Source: Hirsutella rhossiliensis | Lineage: Eukaryota > Ascomycota > Sordariomycetes > Hypocreales > Ophiocordycipitaceae | Length of the DNA: 64,000 nucleotides | NCBI RefSeq assembly: GCF_020360975.1 | Contig: NW_025408668.1 | Span: 6,510,001 to 6,574,000 of the forward strand | Direction of reading: 5' to 3' | The notes under the pieces: model-generated | Databases searched by the model: none | Told to the model about the DNA's origin: nothing | Seen by the model: the letters and a program-made list of their open reading frames with translations, nothing else | Shown: one piece after another, positions 36,501 through 47,403 of the stretch | Layout of the letters: the number at the start of each line of letters is the position of its first letter | How positions within the stretch are numbered: position 1 is the first letter of the stretch | Translations under genes and position numbers: made by a program

Positions 36501-38890
36501 ACGGAAGAAGAAACTAACGTTAAAGTAGTTAAGGATAACGCTAACTTCGAGGAAGAAGAAAAAGAGGAAGCTGCTAGATTAGATAATCTAAATAAAGAAG
36601 GAGACTATAGGAAAGCGGTAGAGCTAGAATACGCCTGCCTCCCTATGCCTCCTCTTATAGAATAAGAAGAAGATCTAGAAGCAGCTTTCTCTATTAGTCT
36701 TCCTATCTCGACCCTTAAGGGGGTAGGAAAGGCACCTCTCTTAAAGGATTACCTAGCTGCCTTTTTATCCCTACTTCGAGAAGTAAAGGAAGTTATAGGG
36801 CCCGATATAAAAAAAGACTAACCTCTCCCCTATTTCGATCGTTTTTCTAACTTCTATCTAACGCTAATAAAAGACGGATCTTACGGAGCGTTTATAGTAG
36901 GCCGGCTCTTTAAGCTATAGCTATTAGTAAGGAAGGTATATAAAAGAGACCTCCTAGACCTACTAGTAAACTAGAAGTAGCTAGAAAAACACTACTTTAG
37001 AGACTAGTTTTTCTAGGCCTAGAAAGACTACTTAGCTTTATACGAAGAGATAGGGTCTTTTAAAGAGGTCCTTAAGGAAAAAGTAAGAGGAAAATAGGTC
37101 CTTAGCTATAAATAGGTCTTTATCTATAAGACTAATAAATATAGCTTCCTTTAAAAATATAAAGCCCGGCTAGTTATCTATAGGAATTAATAGGGAAAAG
37201 GGGATCTACCTACTAAGGCAACTACCTTAGTAGGGATGTCTTTTCGGACCCTTATAGCCATAGTAGTAGAATTCGACCTCGAGCTCGATTAGATAGATAT
37301 AGTTAACGCCTTTATTAACTACCTACTTAAGGAAGAAGAAGTTATCTATATATGCCTTCTACTAGGCTTTTAATAGCTAGGAAAGGTTCTATAGGTTAGG
37401 AAAGCTCTATATAGACTACGAAGATTACCCTTTCTTTAGCAATAGCATTTAATAGGTTCCTTTAAAGCCCTAGGCTTTACGAAAGTCCCTTAGGAACCGT
37501 GTATAATATAGAAGGGTAAAATTATAGTCTTCTTTTATATTAACGATATTATCTAGGCCTACCTAAAAGAGGAAGAAGCTACTACTAAGGAGGCTATATA
37601 AGGCCTATAATAAAGGTATAAGATAACTAGGCTAGGAGAGCTAAAGTAGTTCCTAGGGATATAAGTTATTTAGAATAGGTCCTAATAGACTATCTAGCTT
37701 ACTTAGGACGCCTATATCGATAAGGTCGCTTATAAATTCCTCCTTAATTCCCTTAATAAGAAGCTTCCCTCTACGCCTATATTAAACGAAGAGCTTTTGC
37801 CTAATCTATCTATTTAAGCTAGGGAGTAAGAGAAACACTAATATTAATAGAAGGTAGGCTCCCTGCTTTTTTTAGCTATTTTTACTAGACCGGATATCTC
37901 TTTTACGGTCTCCTAGCTAGCTAGGCAAAACTAGAATCCTAGCCCTAGGCACTAAGAAGTAGTAGACCGAGCTATCCTTTATCTTTATTTAACGAGATTA
38001 TATAGTCTATACCTAGGAGGGTAGGGAAGGAAACTAGCTGCCGAAATCTTCCTTTATTCGAGCGATTTATCCTTTACGGATAATTCCTTAGATAGAAAGA
38101 GCTTATAAGGATATATTATATCCCTTTTTAGAGGAACTATTACTTAGAGAGCTTCGAAGTAAGCTACCGTTACGACTTTAAGTATAGAGGTAGAGCTACT
38201 AGCTCTTTTAAAAGCGTTAAAAGAAGCGATTTTCCTTCGCCGACTACTAATATCTCTACGACTATAAATTCCGACCCTATTAACTATAGAATATAATAAT
38301 ATATAGACTATACGAATTCTAATAGAAAACGTAAAGCTATCGACCTAGCTATAGTATATCGATATCTATTAGTATTAGTTACGCTAAGAGGTCTAAAAGG
38401 GACTAATTTCTATCTATTAGGTTCTAATAGTAACGATAAAAGCTAATAGTCTTACGAAGCCCTTACCGAAGTAAAAGCTAGCTATCTTTTTATTATAAAT
38501 TAGGCTAGAAGACGTTCGAGAAAAGCTATCCTTAGAAGCCCGCCTTAAGAGTCTACGAGAGGAGCTAATAGCCTATACGAGAAGGTAACGTCTATAGCTA
38601 AAGAGAGGAATTAGGACTTATCCTAAAGGAGGGCCCCTAGCTTAATTAAGACTTATTCTTCTTAAAGGCCCCCTTTTTAGGGACTTATCCTTAGAGAAGC
38701 CCCCTTTCTTATAGGACTTAATTTCCTCCTTAAGGCCCCTTTTCCTAAAGTAGGTCTAAAAGAGCCTAGGGCTAAAACCCGGATTTCTCGAGTAAGGGAT
38801 AAGTATAGACTAAGACCTCCTTTATACGCTTACCGGCCTAGGTATTTAGCTTTACCCTTTCTATAAGGGCAGGCTATAGCTAAGGGGGTA
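33527..38890 (+). pseudogene. E2 gag-pol (copia type), destroyed by RIP
   Basis: The plus strand shows an Ala/Pro-rich linker at about 34395-34560 that kept unusually high GC content. The RT at about 37145-37570 reads KARLVIYRN, FRTLIAIVVEFDLELD, VNAFINYLL, KALYRLRRLPFL and the active site FFYINDI (copia FFYVDD with Asp to Asn). The 'DxELxQxDVxxAF' and 'KALYGLRxSPxxW' blocks identify the Ty1/copia lineage, and RNase H follows toward 38500. Integrase must lie before RT (about 35000-36000), as in Pseudoviridae, but it is too degraded for a residue call. Stops are TAG/TAA at RIP-compatible codons. Confidence 0.9.
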
Positions 38891-39366
38891 TATCGCGAAG
38901 CATAGCCTAATTTCGTAGTTCTCGGAGATATCCCTTAGCACGAGGGACCTAGGAAGCTAAAAAATAGGTTTTAAGGAAGAAGCTAAAAAGAGGTATAGAT
39001 AGGAGGGTAGGGGTAAGAGGGGAAGTAGAAGTAGCGATAGCTTCTTATAGAGGTAGCGAGAGATAAAATAGATATACCGGCAACGGCTAGAAAGGAAGGG
39101 AAAAACCAGTAAAAAGCTCGGTAGTTAAAAGGATATTAGTAGCTTCTTTAAGTAGGATCTTCTTTATTAATTAAGATAATAGATAGGTATAAAGAGGGGC
39201 GTTAGATAGAGGAAAGAAGGATAATTAAGGAAATATAATAATTACTCCCTTACTTTTATTACTACCCCTATAAGAATTAAATCTCTTTGCCCTACTTATC
39301 TAACCCCTTACTTTTAATTTTACCTTTATATATTTTTATATACTTCTTATATCTCTCTTCGCGAGA
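38891..39366 (+). repeat. E2 3' LTR
   Basis: 476 bp, direct repeat of 33051-33526, preceded by the purine tract AAGGGGGTA. Confidence 0.95.
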
Positions 39367-39371
39367 TAAAT
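39367..39371. repeat. Target-site duplication TAAAT (right) of copia E2
   Basis: Identical to 33046-33050, directly after the 3' LTR. Confidence 0.95.
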
Positions 39372-39835
39372 AACTTCTTCTTCCTTAAGTAGGTAGTTAA
39401 CGAAGGCGTTAACTATATCTATTTAATCGAGTTCGAGGTCGAATTCTACTACTATAGCTATAAGGGTTTAAAAAGATATCCTTACTAAGGTAGTTACCTT
39501 AGTAGGAAGATCCCCTTTTTCTTACTAGTTCCTATAAATAATTAGCTAGGCTTTATACTTTTAAAGGAAGCTATATTTATTAGTCTTATAGATAAGGACC
39601 TACTTATAGCTAAGGACCTATTTTCCTCTTACTTTTTCCTTAAGGACCTCTTTAAAAGACCTTATTTCCTTATATAAGGCTAGGTAGTCTTTCTAGGCCT
39701 AGAAAAACTACTCTTTAAAAAGGTGTTTTTTTTTAGCTGCTTTTAGTTTGCTAGTAGGTCTAAGAGGTCTCTTTTATATACCTTCCTTACTAATAGCTAT
39801 AGCTTAAAGAGCCGGCCTACTATAAATACTTTATA

Positions 39836-40619
39836 ACGTTAGCTACCTAGCTTATAGTATACCCCCCTTTTAGTACCCTTTTCTTACTAAAAGTTAGGTT
39901 TTTTATAAATCTATAACTAATTTATTAAAATAGGTAGAAAGACTAAAACTTTATAGCTAAAGAGCTAAGCTATAATAGACTTATAAAGTACTATAAGTTT
40001 TTCTTTTTTTCTAATAATAAATAAGTTATATTACTTTTTAGTTTTCTTATAGTAAAAATAAAATACTAAATAAATCGTTTAAAAAAAATTATATAGTACT
40101 ATTTATCTTTATATAGCTTTTAGTACTTAAAAGTACTTTCTATTTACTATTTTATCTATTAAATAAAAAGATAATAGGATATTCTTAAAATACCTCTTTT
40201 TTTAATAAGAAGAAAGGTTTATTACTTAATAACTTAAAAGAAAAAGCTAGTTATAAGTCTTTAACTACTTTATTAGTAGTATATCCTATAAAAAAGCTTA
40301 TTTACTACTTAGCTTACTTTATTAGATTTTTTTAATATTAATTTAATACTTTTTAAAGTATTAAGGCTTATTAAGTAAAGTAATAGAAAGTACTAATAAA
40401 ATACTTAAGTTAGCTTTAAGCTTTTATATAAGTATAATTAGATATAATATATATAAAAAGTAAATTTTAATACTAACTTAAGCTATTTTACTAATAGTAT
40501 TCTAGGAGCTACTAAGTATAACTATTTTTCTTATATTTATTATTTAGTGTTTTAAAGCTTACGTTTTAGTAAGAAAGGGTGCTAGAAGGGGGGTGTACTA
40601 TAAGCTAGGTAGCTAACGT
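39836..40619 (-). mobile_element. Inverted-repeat element (MITE-like), copy 1, RIPed
   Basis: A 784-bp element with about 56-bp terminal inverted repeats (ACGTTAGCTACCTAGCTTAT at the left), flanked by TA (39834-39835 and 40620-40621). The uninterrupted homologous sequence in E3 (around 43165) shows a single TA at the insertion point, proving a TA target duplication. It is inverted relative to copy 2 at 50810-51594. It has no coding capacity. The terminal repeats are RIPed here (CAGCCACC to TAGCTACC), unlike copy 2. TA duplication and ACGT ends suggest a pogo/Fot1-type non-autonomous element (inference). Confidence 0.9.
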
Positions 40620-40711
40620 TAGGAACCGTCTTTTATAGGCGTTAGATAGAAGTTAGAAAAACGATCGAAATAAAAGAGAAGTTAGTTTCTTTAGTAACTA
40701 TATTAGGCCCT

Positions 40712-40716
40712 ATACC
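40712..40716. repeat. Target-site duplication ATACC (left) of copia E3
   Basis: ATACC directly before the E3 LTR, repeated at 47032-47036. In the intact homologous region (E3, near 43270) ATACC occurs once, within CCCTATACCTTCC. Confidence 0.95.
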
Positions 40717-41192
40717 TCTCGTATAGAGAGATATAAGAAGTATATAAAAATATATAAAGGTAAAATTAAAAGTAAGGGGTCGGATAGGTAAGGTAGAGAG
40801 ATTTAATTCTTATAGGGGCAGTAATAAAGGTAAGGGAGTAATTATTATATTGCCTTAATTATCCTTCTTTCCTCTATCTAACGCCCCTCTTTATACCTAT
40901 CTAGTATCTTAATTAATAAAGAAGATCCTACTTAAAGAAGCTATTAATATCCTTTTAACTACCGAGCTTTTTACCGGTTTTTCCCCTCCTTTCTAGCCGT
41001 TGCTAGTATATCCGTCTTATCTCTCGCTACCTCTATAGGAAGCTATCGCTACTTTTACTTCCCCTTATGCCCCTACCCTCCTCTTTATACCTCTTTTTAG
41101 CTCCTTCTTTAAAACCTGTTTTTTAGCTTCCTAGGTCCCTCGTACTAAGAGATATCTCCGAGAACTATGAAATTAGGCCACGATTCGCGACA
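40717..41192 (-). repeat. E3 3' LTR
   Basis: 476 bp, direct repeat of 46556-47031. The purine tract on its internal side reads AAGGGGGTA on the minus strand, then TGTCGCGAA. Confidence 0.95.
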
Positions 41193-44100
41193 TACCCCCT
41201 TAGCTATAGCCTGCCCCTTAAGGGCATAGCTAATATAGCTTTAGGCTAGTAAGCGTATAGAGGAGGTTCTTAGCTCTATACTTCTCCCTTTACTTAAGGA
41301 AAGCAAGGGCCCTTTTAAGTCCCTAGGCTCTTTTAGACCTACTTAAGGAAAAGGGGCCTAAAGAGGGGAAAGTCCTATAAGAAAGGGGGCCTTCTTTAAA
41401 GGGAAAAAACCTAATTAAAATAGGGGGCCCTCTAAAGGGAAAAACCTCTTCCTTTTCTTCGGCTATAGACGTTACCTTCTCGTACGTGCTATTAGCTCCT
41501 CTTATAGACTCTTAAGGCAGGCCTTTAAGGACAGCTTCTCTCTAACGTCTTCTAGCCTAATTTACTATAAAAAGATAGCTAGCTTCTACTTTAGTAGGGG
41601 CTTTATAAGACCGTTGGCTTTTATTAATGCCGTTAGAACCTAATAGATAGAAATAAGTCCCCTTTAGACCTCTTAGCGTAACTAATACTAGTAAATATCG
41701 ATATACTATAGCTAGGTCGATAACTTACTATTTTCTATAACAATTCGTATAGTCTATATATTATTGCATTCTATAGCTAATAGGGTCGGAATTTATAGTC
41801 GTAGAGATATTAATAGCTAGCTAAGGAAACTCGCTTCTTTTAATACTTCTAAAAGAGCTAGTAGCTCTGCCTCTATACTAGAAGTCGTAACGGTAGCTTA
41901 CTTCGAAGCTCTCTAAGCAATAGTTCCTCTAAAAAGGGATATAATATACCCTTATAAGCTCTTTCTATCTAAGGAATTATCCGTAAAGGACGAATCGCTC
42001 GAATAAAGGAAGATTTCGGCAGCTTATTTCCTTCCTTACCCTCTTAGGCGTAGACTATATAATCTCGTTAAATAGAGATAAAGCATAGCTCTATCTACTA
42101 CTTCTTAATGCCTAGGGCTAGGATTCTAGTTATGCCTAGCTAGCCGGGAGACTATAAAAGAGATATCCGGTCTAGTAGAAATAGCTAAAAAAAGCAAGGA
42201 GCCTACCTTCTATTAATATTAGTATTTCTCTTACTCCCTAGCTTAAAAGGACGGATTAGATAAAAGCTCTTCGTTTAATATAGGCGTAGAGGGAAGCTTC
42301 TTATTAAGGGAAGTAAGGAGGAATTTATAAGCGACCTTATCGATATAGGCGTCCTAGGTAAACTAAATAGTCCGTTAGGACCTATTCTTAAAGATTTATA
42401 TCCCTAGGAACTACTTTAGCTCCCCTAGCTTAGTTATCTTATACCTTTATTATAGGCCTTATATAGCCTCCCTAGTAGTAGCTTCTTCCTCTTTTAGGTA
42501 GGCTTAGATAATATCGTCGACGTAAAAAAAGACTATGATTTTACCCTTCTATATTATACACGGTTCCTAAGGGACTTTCTTAAAGCCTAGGGCTTCGGGG
42601 GAACCTATTAAATGCTATTGCTAAAGAAGGGGTGATCTTTATAGTCCGTATAGAGCTTTCCTAAGCTATAGAACCTTTCCTAGCTATTAGAAGCTTAGTA
42701 GAAGGCGTATATAGATAACTTCTTTTTCTTCCTCGAGTAGGTAGTTAATAAAGGCGTTAACTATATCTATCTATTTAAGCTCGAGGTCGAATTCTACTAC
42801 TATAGCTATAAGGGTCCGAAAAGACATCCCTGCTAGGGTAGTTGCCTTAGTAGGTAGATCCCCTTTTTCCTATTAATTCCTATAAATAACTAGCCGGGCC
42901 TTATACTTTTAAAGGAAGCTATATTTATTAGTCTTATAGATAAAGACCTATTTATAGCTAAGGACCTATTTTTCTCTTGCTTTTTCCTTAAGGACCTCTT
43001 CGAAAGACCCTATCTCTTTATATAAGGCTAGGTAGTCTTTCTAGGCCTAGAAAAACTAGTCTCTAAAGGGGTGTCTTTCTAGCTGCTTCTAGTTTACTAG
43101 TAGGTCCGGGAGGTCTCTTTTATATACCTTCCTTGCTAATAGTAGCTTAAAAAGCTAGCCTACTATAAACGCTCTATAGGAACCGTCTTCTATTAGCGTT
43201 AGGTAGAAGTCGGAAAAACGATCGAAATAGGGGAGAGGTTAGTCTTCTTTAGTATCCGTATCGGGCCCTATACCTTCCTTTGCTTCTCGAAGCAAGGATA
43301 AAAAGGCAGCCGGTTAATCCTTTAAGAGAGGTGCCTTTCCTACCCCTTTAAGGGTCGAGATAGGAAGACTAACTAAAAAAGCTACTTCTAGATCTTCTTC
43401 TTATATAGGAGGAGGTATAGGTAGGTAGGCGTATTCTAGCTCTACCGCTTTCCTATAGTCTCCTTCTTCGTCTAGATTATCTAATCTAGTAGCTTCCTCT
43501 TCTTCGAATTTAGCGTTATCCTCGACTACTTCGACGTCGGTTTCTTCTTCCGTTTCCTTATCTAGGACCTCTTCTTAAGACTATTAGGAAGGGGGGATTT
43601 AAATCTTCTAAATTAGCTAACGTTAAGAGAGTAAGAGGGGCTATTAATCCCTCTTTCCGTTAAAGAAGCTAGATTCGTCGAAAATTATATCCCTAGTCGA
43701 AATAACCTTTTATAGAAGAGGAATCTAGATCTAGAAGATATTTATAGAATTATAGCCGACGAGGTAACTAATAAAGGCTCTAGGATTAAGCTTTCTTTTC
43801 TTCTTCCTTTTTAGCTATATATTAGTAGTTATTGCGTATACCTTATAGCTATAGGCACGAAGGTAGGCTAGCAAGGCCCTTTTCTTTATAAAGAGCTTAA
43901 GGGGGGATTTCTAATCTATTCCTTAGTTTAGTTCCCTAGGGTCCTTAGGGTCCCTAGGGGTCCGGTTCTAAAGGTAATAGGCGGTCTTAACGACTTCCCT
44001 CTAAAGGTCGTATAGAAGCTTTATAGTAAGTCTTATCGTACGGGCCCTTTCTATTATAGCACCCCCTAATCTTTCTGCCCCTCCGTTCTAGGCCTAGGTA

Positions 44101-46555
44101 TTCGGTGCTAACGGGAGGGGTAAAATGCCCCTTTTTCGAAGCTAATTTAAGATATCCTTTATAAATAGCTCTCTATTAGACCGTATCTTCTTTACCTCGT
44201 AGCTAAAGTAGGATTTTATCTAGTTAACGAAGTCCCGGAGGGTAGACTAGTTATACTTACTTAGGTAGGTCCGTAAGAAATAGGGGAAAACTATCCCTAA
44301 AAAAGCGTCTATAAAAAACATTACCCTAATAAAGCTTTCCTAGTCCCTAGAGACGTTAGTCTAGTCGACCTAAATTTCCTTATATAGCTAGTCCGGCCGT
44401 ATTAGGGTCCGTCTAGAAATTCGTTTCCTAGTCTTTCCTTAGCTATAGTATTTATATTCGACGGTCTTTAGGCCCCTTATTTATACGCCCTATTATTAGC
44501 CTAGCTTATATAAAGCTAGGGGGCCTAGGTAACTAAGTCGTGCGTACTAAAGAATGCCGTCTTCTTAGGCTACTAAAAGAGGGTCCTTTATAGTAGACCT
44601 ATTCCTCTTAGTAGGGAAAGCTAACTTCTCGAGTAGTTCCTTCCTATAAATAGGTTAGAATTCGAGAATAAATTAACTAAATTTCTCCTCGATAAGCCTA
44701 ATAGTCTAATTCTTCTAGACTAGCCTCGTAGGCTTAGACGTTGTATCTTAGAAGATTCCTTCCTCTTAAAGAAGGCGGAAGGAAATTAGGCTTATTAAAA
44801 ATCGAGGGTAAAAAGCTACCCTTTTTCGTCGAAGAATTCGTATAGACCTATTAGGTAAATTTATCGTGAAATTTACCCTTCTATATCCCTCTATCTATAC
44901 GGTTAATTCCCTAGTAATAAGATATTCCTTTCGTGCCTTCTTAAAGGACCGGAATCGTAAGAGTATATTATAGATATCGAGGGAAGCACCGGAGTCGAGG
45001 ATAGCTAATTTTCGTAGGGGATAATTAGAGGGCTCTAATAGCTAGTTTTAGCCTTATTAATTTATAGGGAAGACGAAGGCCGGATTTACTATACTAACGA
45101 TTTTTCCTCGAATTTATAGCTCGAATAAAGGCAGCGGCGTTCGTTATTATTTCTTAGTAACCCGAATCTCGTCTATCTTCTTCTATAATAAGGGGTCCTC
45201 CTTAAGAGACTATTATACTATTTCTTATAGTCTCTTTAAAGGGTTAACTCCTTTAGGTCGGTTTTCCTCGAAGACCTACTAGTAGTCCTCTAGCCGATAG
45301 GGCTTTTTATATACTTAGTAGGTAGGTCGATTCCTCCTCGTTCGTTTCTTCGAGGAATCCTCGTCCCGGTCTAGAAGGTCTACTTAAAAACCCTCCCTTT
45401 TTACCCCTTATTACTAATATTAACGAGGTTCGATTTCGACTAGTTCCTTAATTTTTCGACTAACGGACTAAAAGGTCTATTAGGGGACTAGTCGGGCCGG
45501 TCTAACTAATAGGACCGGGGCCGGGCCCGGAGCAAGATACGGAGCCGGGGCCGGGGCCGTAGCTATAGTTAACGACGGCGTTAAGGCTCTCGAGGGAGGA
45601 GGAGCCAAAGGAGCAACAGCCGTAGTAGCAGCAGCGGGAGCCATAGTAGCAGGGGCTGCAGCAGCTATAGGGGCAGTAGGTCGAGCCGTCTAGGTCGAGT
45701 GCTAGCTACGAAGGAATAAGACTGCTTACTATTATACTCTAGTAGCCTCTTCGTCTAGTTCCCGGCTAGCCTCTTAAAAGATAGTTAAGTAACCGTTACT
45801 AATAGGCTTTATTAGTAGAGATATATCCTATAGCTACTAGCCGGAAAGAGCTTTTATAAAGAAGTATTAGTTAGCTTCCTTAAGGATTTCTTCCTACTTA
45901 GCTAGCTACGAAGAAGCTAGTAGGTTCCTAGTAGAAAAGGCTCCTAGGTAGGCCGTATAAGTCTTCCTAATACGGTTAGTTATATAGCTCCTTAAGGGAG
46001 CTATCGAGGTCTCGAGCTTTAAAAGCTACTGCTTAGGAGTCTCTTCCTCTTAAAGAGTAATTAGCTTTACGGCACTAACGGATTCCGTTATCGCCGTGCG
46101 TATAGTAGTTAGTAGCTTCGTCTCGTAAAGGTATTCCTTACGGTAACTCTCGTAGTTACCTAAGGCAGTAGAAAAAGCTCTCTATTATACGGAGGTTAGC
46201 TTAGAGAAGAGGGAAGCTCCCTCTATAAATTCTATTGCTCTAGGACGAAGAGGGGGCTCGAGAGGGTCCTACTTATTAGAGAAGACTAAATTATAGATAG
46301 TTCTATCTATACGAGCCCGTAGCTCCTTTACCTACTTATCCTAATCTTAGGGCTCTATAAGAATCATCCTATAGACCGTAGGGACGGTAGAGGAGTCGGT
46401 TTTCGTTATTATTATAGAAGAGGGGGGGTAGAAAAGTTAGGTAAAAATCGGCTTTTTTAATAAGAGGGGTAAAAGGAAGCTATAAGGGATATAAGAAAGG
46501 TACCTTTTATAGTAGCCGGAAGGTATAAGAATTCTATTCCTCCTAGGCTTATAAC
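41193..46555 (-). pseudogene. E3 gag-pol (copia type), RIPed
   Basis: Colinear with E2 gag-pol but on the opposite strand: RNase H at about 41550-42100, RT at about 42500-42950, integrase expected at about 44100-45000, gag with an Ala/Pro/Gly-rich, GC-rich linker at about 45500-45700. No frame of 60 codons survives, even though this copy retains more unmutated sites than E1 or E2. The assignment rests on near base-by-base similarity with E2, whose RT motifs I read directly. Confidence 0.85.
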
Positions 46556-47031
46556 TCTCGCGTAGAGAGATACGAGAAGTATATAAAAATACATAAAGGT
46601 AAAATTAAAAGTAAGGGGTTAGATAGGTAGGGCAGAGAGATTTAATTCTTATAGGGGCAGCAATAAAGGTAGGGGAGTAATTATTATATTGCCTTAATTA
46701 TCCTTCTTTCCTCTATCTAACGCCCCTCTTTATACCCGTCTAGCATCTTAATTAATAAAGAAGATCCTGCTTAAAGAAGCTACTAATATCCTTTTAACTA
46801 CCGAGCTTTTTACCGGTTTTTCCCCTCCTTTTTAGCCGTTACCGGTATATCCGTCTTATCTCTCGCTACCTTTATAAGAAGCTATCGCTACTTCTACTTC
46901 CCCTTATGCCCCTACCCTCCTCTTTGCACCTCTTTTTAGCTCCTTCTTTAAAACCTGTTTTTTAGCTTCTTAGGTCCCTCGTGCTAAGAGATATCTCCGA
47001 GAACTACGAAATTAGGCTACGCTTTGCGATA
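46556..47031 (-). repeat. E3 5' LTR
   Basis: 476 bp, direct repeat of 40717-41192. The internal side reads GTTATAAGCCTAGGAGG on the minus strand, less mutated than the same site in E2. Confidence 0.95.
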
Positions 47032-47036
47032 ATACC
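47032..47036. repeat. Target-site duplication ATACC (right) of copia E3
   Basis: Identical to 40712-40716; E1 sequence resumes immediately after it. Confidence 0.95.
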
Positions 47037-47403
47037 TTCCTTTACTTCTCGAAGTAGGGATAAAAAGGCAGCTAGGTAATCCTTTAAGATAGGTGCCTTT
47101 CCTACCCCCTTAAGGGTCGAGACGGGAAGACTAACTAAAAAAGCTACTTCTAGATCTTCTTCTTATTTTATAAGAGGAGGCGTAGGAAGGTAGGCGTATT
47201 CTAGCTCTACCGCCTTCCTATAGTCTCCTTCTTCGTTTAGATTATTTAATCTAGTAGCTTCCTTTTCTTTAAAGTTAGCGTTATCCTTAACTACTTTAAC
47301 GTTAGTTTCTTCTTTCGTTTCCTTATCTAAGGCCTCTTCTTATAACTATTAGGAAGGGGGAATTTAGATCTTCTAAATTAGCTAACGTTATAAGAGTAAG
47401 AGG

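Larger units (their letters stand above)
33051..39366 (+). mobile_element. Ty1/copia element E2, full length, RIPed
   Basis: A 6316-bp element with 476-bp LTRs (33051-33526 and 38891-39366), both starting TATCGCGAAG (RIPed TGTCGCGAA) and ending TTCGCGAGA, with TAAAT target duplications. A purine tract (AAGGGGGTA) precedes the 3' LTR. Gag-pol is on the plus strand. It sits in opposite orientation inside E1, a member of its own family. Confidence 0.95.
40717..47031 (-). mobile_element. Ty1/copia element E3, full length, RIPed
   Basis: A 6315-bp element with two 476-bp LTRs (40717-41192 and 46556-47031) and ATACC target duplications, inserted in E1 in the same orientation. It seems the least mutated copy: the 3' LTR still begins TGTCGCGA on the minus strand, and parts of gag keep CpA/TpG sites (about 45590-45680). 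It forms a long imperfect palindrome with E2. Confidence 0.95.
31023..47403 (-). mobile_element. Ty1/copia element E1, oldest of the nest, truncated and split into four pieces
   Basis: The pieces are 31023-33050 (3' LTR and pol end), 39372-39835, 40620-40716 and 47037-47403. Each matches, in order and on the same strand, consecutive parts of the complete copy E3 (40717-47031). Insertions of E2 (target TAAAT), the inverted-repeat element (TA) and E3 (ATACC) separate the pieces, and removing them restores colinearity. At about 47403 similarity to E3 stops, at the position corresponding to about 43650 in E3, so the 5' half (gag, integrase, 5' LTR) is missing. E1 seems more heavily RIPed than E2 and E3. 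Confidence 0.9.
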
